Assembly (NCBI GenBank): GCA_035647815.1
Contig: DASRMR010000001.1
Location: 1-5,639, forward strand
Direction: 5' to 3'
DNA from: JAAYRQ01 sp035647815
GTDB lineage: Bacteria; Bacillota; Syntrophomonadia; Syntrophomonadales; Syntrophomonadaceae
DNA: 5,639 nucleotides
The position numbers were made by a program, and so were the translations under genes. This document shows, one piece after another, positions 1 through 5,639 of the stretch (within the stretch, counting starts at the first letter, position 1; every line of letters begins with the position of its first letter). The notes below the pieces were generated by a model, which was given only the letters and a program-made list of their open reading frames with translations, was not told the DNA's origin and ran no database searches.

Positions 1-1
1 A

Positions 2-193
2 GGCGAAAACATCGATTTCGAGAGAATAGATGTAGAAATCCCTTATTTCAATAGTGATGGACAAAGGATAAGGGTGTTGAGATATGATGAAACATATAGG
101 CAATGGTTTGAGCAACCCTTTACGAAAGATTTGTTAAATTCGAGGGTGAGTTTTTCGTCTGATAAGGGTGGGGTTTTTGTGGTAGTGGAGTAG
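2..193 (+). CDS. C-terminal end of an unidentified, probably secreted protein (5' partial)
   Basis: An open frame enters from the left edge (first full codon at base 2) and gives 63 residues before a TAG stop at 191-193. The tail is rich in beta-type residues and aromatics (IDVEIPYF, IRVLRYDETYRQWF) and ends in GGVFVVVE. A pattern of 'polar strand, then (V/L)xRYDExxxxW, then a short strand ending at the stop' is familiar from C-terminal beta domains of Clostridia surface proteins, where a similar YDE...W segment precedes a final F/Y-x-V strand. That resemblance is recalled, not tested. No catalytic motif, membrane segment, SLH motif or LPxTG signal is visible in the piece. It lies 460 bases before the IPT-repeat gene on the same strand and is followed by a terminator hairpin, so it probably ends its own transcript. 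The reading frame is well supported; the function is not known. Confidence 0.7.
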   Translation, partial: GENIDFERIDVEIPYFNSDGQRIRVLRYDETYRQWFEQPFTKDLLNSRVSFSSDKGGVFVVVE

Positions 194-212
194 GGGATTG
201 GGGGATTAATTA

Positions 213-252
213 AACACGGATTACACAGATTAAAGCCGATTTACACGGGTTT
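213..252 (+). repeat. Left array of short units, 9-11 bases each
   Basis: Four degenerate units follow each other: AACACGGATT (213-222), ACACAGATT (223-231), AAAGCCGATTT (232-242) and ACACGGGTTT (243-252). Each follows the pattern A-rich start, CRxRRATT-like core. The spacing is close to one helical turn. This is the left arm of the inverted repeat, so the same unit appears reverse-complemented in the right arm. Confidence 0.55.
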
Positions 253-265
253 TTTATGGTTTTGA

Positions 266-289
266 AAAAAGCACCTTAAGGTGCTTTTT
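266..289 (+). terminator. Rho-independent terminator for the upstream gene, possibly bidirectional
   Basis: A perfect 24-base palindrome: AAAAA then GCACC, a TTAA loop, GGTGC, then TTTTT. The GC part of the stem is 271-275 with 280-284, followed directly by a T tract and a second T run at 293-296 (GGATTTT). It starts 72 bases after the TAG stop of the partial gene. Because an A tract precedes the stem, the other strand also reads as stem plus T tract, so it could stop transcription from either side. It sits in the loop of the larger inverted repeat. Confidence 0.8.
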
Positions 290-341
290 GGATTTTATCA
301 ATGGTAAAGCAATAGGTAGGGGAATTGTCTTATTATATAAA

Positions 342-358
342 TATGACCAAAGGTCATA
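342..358. repeat. Short perfect hairpin TATGACC-AAA-GGTCATA
   Basis: A 7-base stem (342-348 with 352-358) around an AAA loop. It has no T tract after it (AAACAAAAG follows), so it is not a terminator. It could be a protein-binding dyad or part of the inverted-repeat element. No function can be assigned from sequence. Confidence 0.45.
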
Positions 359-370
359 AAACAAAAGAAA

Positions 371-408
371 AATCTGTGTTAATCATATTAATCTGTGTAA
401 TCCGTGTT
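371..408 (-). repeat. Right array of the same short units, inverted
   Basis: Read on the + strand the units are AATCTGTGTT (371-380), AATCATATT (381-389), AATCTGTGT (390-398) and AATCCGTGTT (399-408). The two outer units are exact complements of the two outer left-arm units. Related words continue further right in the other direction: CGCAGATTCGCG at 424-435 and ACAGATT at 457-463. Word strings of this kind recur in intergenic DNA of many unrelated bacteria, as far as I recall. Confidence 0.55.
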
Positions 409-418
409 AAAATTCCCC

Positions 419-553
419 CTCCGCGCAGATTCGCGTGAATACGTTTCTATCTTCCCACAGATTTTTATAGGAAAAGATATTTTGTCGCAAAGGTATGGAA
501 AAGGGTAGATTTCTGAGCTAGGCCTTGTTCTAGGTAGGTAAAATTAGCCCCTA
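419..553. other. Intergenic stretch without a recognisable gene
   Basis: Between the inverted repeat and the promoter of the giant gene there is no credible open frame on either strand. The start carries CGCG-CAGATT-CGCG (422-435) and CCCACAGATTTTT, which look like further degenerate copies of the short units to the left. The later part (510-553) has a local partial dyad around AGGCCT (520-525) with CTAG on both sides (518-521 and 530-533), but no convincing structured RNA was recognised. Confidence 0.5.
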
Positions 554-572
554 ATAGTAAAGAGATTACTAT
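554..572. promoter_or_regulatory. Candidate operator: dyad ATAGTAA-N5-TTACTAT
   Basis: Two perfect 7-base half-sites (554-560 and 566-572) are separated by AGAGA, giving a 19-base palindrome. Its right half ends 13 bases before the TATAAT at 586-591, so it covers the place where the -35 hexamer should be. The -35 sequence itself is poor. A symmetric site here is typical of a dimeric regulator, acting as repressor or as activator compensating for the weak -35. The dyad and position are seen; regulator and direction of control are unknown. Confidence 0.5.
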
Positions 573-591
573 AAAGAGGCGATGTTATAAT
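562..591 (+). promoter_or_regulatory. Promoter with extended -10 (TGTTATAAT) for the IPT-repeat gene
   Basis: TATAAT at 586-591 is a perfect vegetative sigma -10 box, preceded by TG one base upstream (583-584), making an extended -10. No good -35 is found at 16-18 bases; the best is the weak GAGATT at 562-567. Extended -10 promoters tolerate this. Transcription would start near 598, leaving a leader of about 56 bases before the ATG at 654. An alternative reading of the same bases is a motility-type sigma-D promoter: TAAA at 558-561, 16 bases, then GGCGATGT at 578-585, against the consensus GCCGATAT (6 of 8). Confidence 0.6.
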
Positions 592-636
592 GTGAATCTT
601 TTTTTATAAATGATAAATATTTTCTAGATGAATTTT

Positions 637-643
637 GGGGAGG
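637..643 (+). promoter_or_regulatory. Ribosome binding site GGGGAGG
   Basis: GGGGAGG, followed by A, is a strong Shine-Dalgarno sequence 10 bases before the ATG at 654. It decides the start of the giant gene: this ATG is followed at once by a good signal peptide, while in-frame ATGs further in (714 and 726) would delete its charged start. Confidence 0.85.
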
Positions 644-653
644 ATTTTAATAA

Positions 654-749
654 ATGAGTTTTAAAAGGAAGAAACGATATGCTTTTATAGCTTATATATT
701 ATGCCTAGCTTTTATGTTTACCCTAATGCCGATGGGGGTTGCTTGGGCA
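654..749 (+). other. Sec signal peptide of the IPT-repeat protein
   Basis: Residues 1-32 show a basic start (K4 R5 K6 K7 R8), a hydrophobic core from about residue 9 to 29 (YAFIAYILCLAFMFTLMPMG) and the signal peptidase I type end A30-W31-A32, followed by acidic D33-D34. Cleavage is predicted after A32. The one cysteine in the core (C17) is preceded by Leu, so it is not a lipobox. Confidence 0.9.
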
Positions 750-3700
750 GATGATGTTGAGGTAAGGATTGATGAGATACAATTATTAAAAACTTATGAT
801 GGCATAGATAATGTTGATAATTATTTTATATATCTAAGAGGAAAAGACCTTTCACATGTAACTGTATGGCGGGAAAAGACTACAGGTGGATGGGTAGAAT
901 TAAGGTGTAATTATCCAAGCAACTCTTATTTGGAATTTACCATTCCCTCTACAAGTCCTGGGGAAAGAGATGTTACTGTAAATAAAATAAGAATTGATAC
1001 TCCAGATGATTCGGTAGTTATCCAAATCGCAGAAGACGATATGCCTAGAATTAATACGCTTAATCCTACCAAAGTTAAGATAGAAGACGGACCCTTAGTT
1101 ATTGAAGGGGAGAACTTCCAGAACATTGGGGCAGATGCTGGTAAGGTAATAGTTAAATATTTTAGAGGGACTACGGAAGTTGATATAACTAATAATAAGA
1201 TTCTAGATGGAACAGGGATTAATGTCCCCAAGGTATCAGGTGCTCTAGGTGACCAGAATATTTATTTTGAAAGAAAATCGAATCTCGCTTTAGAAGAACT
1301 TAATACAAAGCCGGTTCTTCTAAGAGTTGAGTATAGACATTTAGGCATCTTCCGCATTTATGAGGATTTAGATATCTCGAAAGATATAGAAATGTATCCT
1401 AACCGGGGACCGAAAAAAACTAAGGTTTATTTCCAAGCAGATAAATTACAAAAAGATATGAGTGTATTTTTCCTAAAAGCTGGGGACGGGTCAGATGTTT
1501 TCAAACAAAGTAATAAAGGGAAATATATCAATTTTCTGTTTAAGACAACAGAAGAAGAAAAAGATGTCTTTATTGTAGAAGTCCCAGATTTACCTATTGG
1601 TGAATATGAAGTATATCTAACTAATGAAATAAAAGATGATGAACTTCCCGAATATGCAGTAACTAGGGAAAGAAGATTAGGACAGATATTCACGGTAATA
1701 GAGAGTTCTTCCCAAGGAGAAATTATTAGTCTTACCCCTAAGCGTGGGCCAGATGGGGGAATGAAAAATGTAACTATTCAAGCAAAGAACATTGCTAGTA
1801 TAAGTAAAAATGTTTTTATCCCAGGTCTAGATTCTAAATTAGCTGTTGAAGTGGTAAATGAAGATGAGTTAATTATTGAATATGATAAAGGCCGTTATAA
1901 AGAATTTAAGAAGGATTTAGACGCAAAGTTAGTTCGTAGTATTAAGTTTATTATTGGAAACTCAGTTACTTTTAATGAAGCGGATAAGCAGATTATATCT
2001 CCGGAAGGACTGGATAATATATCAGTAAATATCCCCCAGATAGATTTGGTAGATAAAGATACGCTAGTAGATGTGACTGCAATAATTAGGTCTACTATTA
2101 CATATAAGGAGGGGGATGTAGAAACTAGTCTTACTTTTATTGAAGAAGTTATTAAAAAAGATGGATTTACTTTCTATCCTAGTAGTATTGATCCTATTAT
2201 TGAAAAAGTAACCCCTGATAAAATAATGGTCGATCAAGGCATGAATGTTACCGAAGATAGAATGGTAGCTATTTATGGAAAAGACTTTTTGATTCATAGA
2301 TATGAAGAAAGTGGAACTGATATAGTTCGTTATCCTGTTATTAAACTAGGCAGTTTAGAAATAGACAAAAATAAATACCCTGACTTAGAAGTATTAGTTA
2401 TGGATAGTTTTAATAATGTCTTAGATGGTTCAAGTGGCAGAGAAATAGGTTCTAAAATACTTGTTATTATTCCAGGGGGTTCTAATGTATATGAACTAGG
2501 CATGGCAAATGTAGTAGTTACTAATCCTATGAGGGAATCGATGGAGATGGGACGGAGTACAACTGCTTATGACATGATAGAGTTTGTTCTTGATGCAGAA
2601 AAGCCATACATAACTACTGTAAGTCCAGATACAGTGACAGTAGGTGGAGGAGAAGAAGTAACGATTGAAGGTAGTAATTTTAGACCTGGGGTACAAGTTT
2701 TTATTGATGGTAACGAGGTAAAAAATATAGATAGGGACGGAACTGGTAGTGAAATAACCTTTAAGGCTCCACCGGGTAGAGCGGGCACTACACAATTACA
2801 AGTTATGAACTCAGATGGTGGCATTGTTGTATGGCCTTTTACTTATGTTACGACTTATACAGATCCTAAAATTACTGATTTTAACCCTAAAAAGGGTTCT
2901 TACGATACTTTAGTAGTAGTAAAGGGAAAAAACTTCTTAAGACCTGATCCTACTGCTTTATCTAATGAGACTTTAAAATTAGTAGGAACAAGGATTTTAT
3001 TAGAAAACGAAGATATTAATAGGTATCATCTTGATTCCTATAATCGGATTGCTTTACAAGATTATACTTCTCCAACTGCTAACTTACTTATTAATCCCGA
3101 CAATGGGCAGTTGGCAGATTATTATCATAGTATTACTTTGGAGGAAAATAGTGCAAATCCAGCTAATTACTATGTTTTACGCGATGATCCGAATGGAACG
3201 ATAAGACTTACTAATGGTAGGGAAGATTCATATACTATAGGAAAAAGTGACGGAACTTTAAAGGCGGTAAGTCAAGTAGGGAAAACCTACAATGTAGAAG
3301 TTAAAGCTGATTATATAGAATTGCAGGGAGATAATACTCTCAAACTTAACATTAAAACGCCCTATTATATTAACACTGATAATAAGACTATTACTGGTAA
3401 TCGACTAAAAGTAATTAATAATGAGGAAATACACTTTGCGGTACCTAGTTTACAAGAAGGATACCATGATTTAACTGTTATTAACCCCGATACGAAAAGG
3501 GATAGTCGCCTAGGTAACCAAGGTTTTTATTATTATGTGCAACCAGATTCTGATCCTAAAATAACTGACATAACACCTTCGGAAGGGTCAGTTAAAGGTG
3601 GATATACTATTGATATTAAAGGCAAGGATTTCCGAGATGATGGTCAGAAAAAGGTTGGTGTTACTATCGGTGGTACATCTATAAGTCCGCAGGATACTGT

Positions 3701-5639
3701 AGTTAGCACTGATGGCACAAAAATAACAGTAATAGTTCCACCTTATCCAGGTGATTTGCGGAAAGATAAAGGCACAGGCAGATGGGCAGTTCCAGTCGTA
3801 TTAGTCAATCCAGATGGTGGCTCTGCTAGCGAACCTAAAGGCTTTACCTATGTAGTGCCGAGTAGTAGCCCTGAAATAATAAAGTTAGAGCCTGCTCAAG
3901 GAAGTGCTGCAGGTAATGATATAGTAGAAATAATTGGCCGGGATTTTCGTTTCTTCGAACCGTATGAAGATAGGAATAATAACAGGGAATGGGATGAAGG
4001 CGAACCTTTCACAGACACCAACAGTAATGATAAATGGGATGATTATAGAAATAAAACTGTGGAACAATTAAAATCTGAATTAGGCGAAGACTATGAAGAT
4101 TTAGTAGTTCCTATATTACCTAAAGTACATTTTGGAGATAAGCTAGCTGAAGTATTAGAGTTCTCTACGGGGTATTTAAAAGTAAAAACTCCCCCAGCTA
4201 AAACTGGTAATGTAGAAGTTTATATAGTAAATAATGATGCAGGTGTATCACCTAAAGTTAGTTTTACCTATGAAGGGTCTAATCCTAAAATAACCAAATT
4301 AGTACCAGATCAAGGAAGTCGGTTTGGAAGAGATAATGTAGAAATAATAGGTGAAGGTTTCTTTGCTAATAATATTCAGGTTTATTCTACAAGCAAGACA
4401 AACACTACTAAAGTTACGATGCCTTTACTAAGATTTGGAAAAATACAAGGTCTTAATAGAATAGATAATCAGCGCACTACGGTAACTTTAGATGGTGGTT
4501 TAGAATTAAACTATGATGCAAGTACACCTGAAAATAAAAAAGTTACAATAAGGCTTAAAGAAGGTAATGAAACTTATGCAACTACTATTGAAAATTACGA
4601 TGATACAGTTAAGTTTGTAAACCTAGGATTACTTAGAAGTAATGTGGGCGATACAATAAAAGAATATCCTGGTTATGAATTAATTAGGCTAGAGGTAGAA
4701 AATCGCAGGTTAAAAGTAGAGCGGGGTTATTCTCCTAAAGTTGTCTTGGAAAGAATTAACCAGTTAATAGTCACTACCCCCTCTTACTACGCCGTAGGAA
4801 AAGTCCCAGTTACTATTTTCAATCCTGATGGTGGAACTGCAACTGGGCAGTTTGAGTATAAAAACCCGGATAGTAGACCACAAATTACTGATATAACTCG
4901 GGATACTAGGAGTTCAGTCAACACTTTAATAGCAGGTAAGCAAATCAAGGTATTGAAAATTAATTATCAAGGAAAGAGCAGGGTGGCGATATTCGGTAGT
5001 GATTTTAGAGCAGGTGCTAAAATACAAGTTGGTAGTTTATTAACTATTGATCCTAAAGATATAACTTATGAGCTTCCTAGTAAGCTGAGTTTTGAAATGC
5101 CTGATGTACCAGAAAGTGCTCTAGATGAATTACACAGGGTTATTGTTATGAACATAGATGGAGCCTCAGCTAGCTCAGATTCTCTAGAACCCCCGATAAT
5201 GTTACAATTTACCCAAGGGGAAACTGAACCGAAGATTACTAAAGTTACTCCCATATTAGGACCAACAGTTGGTGGAACTTTGATAAATATCGAGGGAGAA
5301 GATTTCAGGCCTGCTATGGAAGGTTATGAAGGCAATTCCCCTCAAGTATATTTTGGAGAACAACCAGCAAACCAAGTCGAAGTAGTTGATTACAAGACTA
5401 TTCAGGCAGTTTCACCTATAAATAATGCGGGAAATATTTTAATTCGCATAGAAAACCCTGATGGTTCTATTTCTACTCCGGGTGGAGACTTTAATTATAT
5501 TAGTAATCCTAAAGTCACCGCAGTAATTAATGCTACTGATCCGACTGAAACAACGAGAATTAGAAGTATATCAGTAGAAGGCGGTCAAGAGATTAAACTT
5601 AAAGGCATTGGCTTTATGGAAGGTCTTAAGGTCATCTTT
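654..5639 (+). CDS. Giant secreted multi-repeat IPT/TIG (Ig-like) surface protein, 3' partial
   Basis: An ATG at 654 opens 1662 codons with no stop, running off the right edge. Residues 1-32 are a signal peptide. After it come about twelve IPT/TIG-type beta-sandwich repeats. The conserved landmarks are an entry PxIxxxxPxxG, a G-x-(D/N/G)-F turn and, in the better copies, an N-P-D-G-G turn before a final F-x-Y strand. Approximate bounds are 131-243, 244-353, 355-510, 513-648, 650-732, 737-963, 967-1068, 1073-1207, 1210-1403, 1408-1521, 1525-1616 and 1618 to the edge, plus a diverged one at 33-129. G-x-x-F turns stand at 152, 542, 673, 758, 990, 1095, 1233, 1448, 1548 and 1651. The mature part has one cysteine (C85), usual for an exported Gram-positive protein. 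IPT/TIG domains are Ig-like folds found in surface receptors and enzymes; here they probably form an extended stalk, or serve adhesion or an S-layer-like role. No catalytic domain or wall anchor is seen before the edge. The family call is firm; the function is open. Confidence 0.93.
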   Translation, partial: MSFKRKKRYAFIAYILCLAFMFTLMPMGVAWADDVEVRIDEIQLLKTYDGIDNVDNYFIYLRGKDLSHVTVWREKTTGGWVELRCNYPSNSYLEFTIPSTSPGERDVTVNKIRIDTPDDSVVIQIAEDDMPRINTLNPTKVKIEDGPLVIEGENFQNIGADAGKVIVKYFRGTTEVDITNNKILDGTGINVPKVSGALGDQNIYFERKSNLALEELNTKPVLLRVEYRHLGIFRIYEDLDISKDIEMYPNRGPKKTKVYFQADKLQKDMSVFFLKAGDGSDVFKQSNKGKYINFLFKTTEEEKDVFIVEVPDLPIGEYEVYLTNEIKDDELPEYAVTRERRLGQIFTVIESSSQGEIISLTPKRGPDGGMKNVTIQAKNIASISKNVFIPGLDSKLAVEVVNEDELIIEYDKGRYKEFKKDLDAKLVRSIKFIIGNSVTFNEADKQIISPEGLDNISVNIPQIDLVDKDTLVDVTAIIRSTITYKEGDVETSLTFIEEVIKKDGFTFYPSSIDPIIEKVTPDKIMVDQGMNVTEDRMVAIYGKDFLIHRYEESGTDIVRYPVIKLGSLEIDKNKYPDLEVLVMDSFNNVLDGSSGREIGSKILVIIPGGSNVYELGMANVVVTNPMRESMEMGRSTTAYDMIEFVLDAEKPYITTVSPDTVTVGGGEEVTIEGSNFRPGVQVFIDGNEVKNIDRDGTGSEITFKAPPGRAGTTQLQVMNSDGGIVVWPFTYVTTYTDPKITDFNPKKGSYDTLVVVKGKNFLRPDPTALSNETLKLVGTRILLENEDINRYHLDSYNRIALQDYTSPTANLLINPDNGQLADYYHSITLEENSANPANYYVLRDDPNGTIRLTNGREDSYTIGKSDGTLKAVSQVGKTYNVEVKADYIELQGDNTLKLNIKTPYYINTDNKTITGNRLKVINNEEIHFAVPSLQEGYHDLTVINPDTKRDSRLGNQGFYYYVQPDSDPKITDITPSEGSVKGGYTIDIKGKDFRDDGQKKVGVTIGGTSISPQDTVVSTDGTKITVIVPPYPGDLRKDKGTGRWAVPVVLVNPDGGSASEPKGFTYVVPSSSPEIIKLEPAQGSAAGNDIVEIIGRDFRFFEPYEDRNNNREWDEGEPFTDTNSNDKWDDYRNKTVEQLKSELGEDYEDLVVPILPKVHFGDKLAEVLEFSTGYLKVKTPPAKTGNVEVYIVNNDAGVSPKVSFTYEGSNPKITKLVPDQGSRFGRDNVEIIGEGFFANNIQVYSTSKTNTTKVTMPLLRFGKIQGLNRIDNQRTTVTLDGGLELNYDASTPENKKVTIRLKEGNETYATTIENYDDTVKFVNLGLLRSNVGDTIKEYPGYELIRLEVENRRLKVERGYSPKVVLERINQLIVTTPSYYAVGKVPVTIFNPDGGTATGQFEYKNPDSRPQITDITRDTRSSVNTLIAGKQIKVLKINYQGKSRVAIFGSDFRAGAKIQVGSLLTIDPKDITYELPSKLSFEMPDVPESALDELHRVIVMNIDGASASSDSLEPPIMLQFTQGETEPKITKVTPILGPTVGGTLINIEGEDFRPAMEGYEGNSPQVYFGEQPANQVEVVDYKTIQAVSPINNAGNILIRIENPDGSISTPGGDFNYISNPKVTAVINATDPTETTRIRSISVEGGQEIKLKGIGFMEGLKVIF
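2601..2849 (+). repeat. Most canonical IPT/TIG repeat of the array (residues 650-732)
   Basis: This copy is compact, about 83 residues, and shows every landmark in order: KPYITTVSPDTVTVGGGEEV, G673-S-N-F-R-P-G, VQVFIDGNEV, an ITFKAPPG segment, the turn N719-S-D-G-G723 and the closing F729-T-Y-V. It is the reference against which the expanded copies (737-963 and 1210-1403) and the diverged N-terminal copies can be compared. Normal IPT domains are about 80-100 residues, which it fits. Confidence 0.85.
3969..4043 (+). other. Pair of EF-hand-like calcium-binding loops inside an IPT repeat
   Basis: Residues 1106-1117 match a 12-residue EF-hand loop at every ligand position: D1106, N1108, N1110, E1112 (position 7, backbone ligand), D1114 and E1117. 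A second loop starts at D1121 with N1123, N1125 and D1129, but has R1132 where the final acidic ligand should be. The shared pattern D-x-N-x-N-x-x-W-D with G-E-P after the first loop is the dockerin/thrombospondin-type style of calcium loop common in bacterial extracellular proteins. It is inserted just after the G1095-R-D-F turn. The first loop looks competent; the second may be weak or share a ligand with D1130. Confidence 0.7.

Larger units (their letters stand above)
201..418. repeat. Long imperfect inverted repeat element (arms about 57-64 bases)
   Basis: The left arm (201-264) and the right arm (362-418) are reverse complements over most of their length. The outer core, 213-233 against 388-408, is a perfect 21-base match. 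Outside it, GGGGATTAATT pairs with AAAATTCCCC with small gaps. Inside it the match becomes patchy (GATTTACACGGG against the complement of AATCTGTGTTAATC) but continues to TTTTG at 261-264. The loop holds a terminator-like palindrome (266-289) and a small hairpin (342-358). No open frame for a transposase fits in it and no clear target-site duplication was seen at the ends. It could be a MITE-like or REP/BIME-like intergenic element, or two short repeat arrays in opposite directions. The arm complementarity is direct observation; the mobile origin is inference. Confidence 0.7.

Noticed and set aside
201..463. CRISPR array.
   Set aside because: The repeated units are only 9-11 bases, degenerate and directly adjacent, with no spacers of uniform length.
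482..524. GTCGCAAAGG followed by TATGG and later AGGCC, reminiscent of part of a c-di-GMP-I riboswitch (GACGCAAAG).
   Set aside because: The GCAAACC-type partner and the tetraloop helix are not found, and the best promoter lies downstream of it, so it would not be in the leader of the giant gene.
628..657. Nine-codon mini frame MNFGEDFNK whose TGA stop overlaps the ATG at 654 (ATGA).
   Set aside because: No Shine-Dalgarno sequence precedes it and it spans the ribosome binding site of the main gene; most likely chance.
654..749. Lipoprotein signal with C17 as lipidated cysteine.
   Set aside because: Residues before C17 are Y-I-L, without the small residue at -1 that a lipobox needs, and a good signal peptidase I site (AWA) follows.
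926..1231. Antisense open frame of 101 codons.
   Set aside because: It lies wholly inside the long sense gene; its composition is the mirror of beta-repeat codons and no ribosome binding site or family is recognised.
2567..2824. Antisense open frame of 85 codons, rich in Pro/Ser/Thr.
   Set aside because: It is the reverse reading of the most canonical IPT repeat; the sense strand has a clear conserved domain.

Overview
The window is low-GC DNA. The codons favour A/T endings, and ATA, AGA and AGG are common. It has Gram-positive style expression signals: a GGGGAGG ribosome binding site, an extended -10 box, and a long secreted surface protein with a classical Sec signal peptide. This fits a low-GC member of the Firmicutes, most likely of the class Clostridia. 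That assignment is inferred from style; no marker gene here fixes the taxonomy.

Three parts can be read, all in the + direction. (1) Bases 2-193 are the 3' end of a protein gene whose last 63 codons resemble the beta-rich C-terminal end of a secreted protein. (2) Bases 194-653 are a 460-base intergenic region. It holds a long imperfect inverted repeat (201-264 against 362-418) built from short AACACGGATT/ACACAGATT-type units. A perfectly palindromic hairpin with a T tract (266-289), a probable terminator, lies in its loop, as does a smaller hairpin. Next come an ATAGTAA-N5-TTACTAT dyad, an extended -10 promoter (583-591) and the ribosome binding site of the next gene. (3) Bases 654-5639 are one uninterrupted open frame of 1662 codons that runs off the right edge. 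It encodes a giant exported protein: a signal peptide (residues 1-32), then a chain of about a dozen immunoglobulin-like IPT/TIG repeats. One repeat carries a pair of EF-hand-like calcium-binding loops, and two carry large insertions.

The two genes are probably separate transcription units, split by the terminator and the promoter. Together they suggest a locus for cell-surface or extracellular proteins. The anchor (SLH, sortase signal or other) and any catalytic domain of the giant protein would lie beyond the right edge, so its function cannot be settled here. No tRNA, rRNA, CRISPR array, transposase or prophage gene was seen. The best candidates for something unusual are the intergenic inverted-repeat element, the dyad at the promoter, and the calcium loops inside an IPT repeat.
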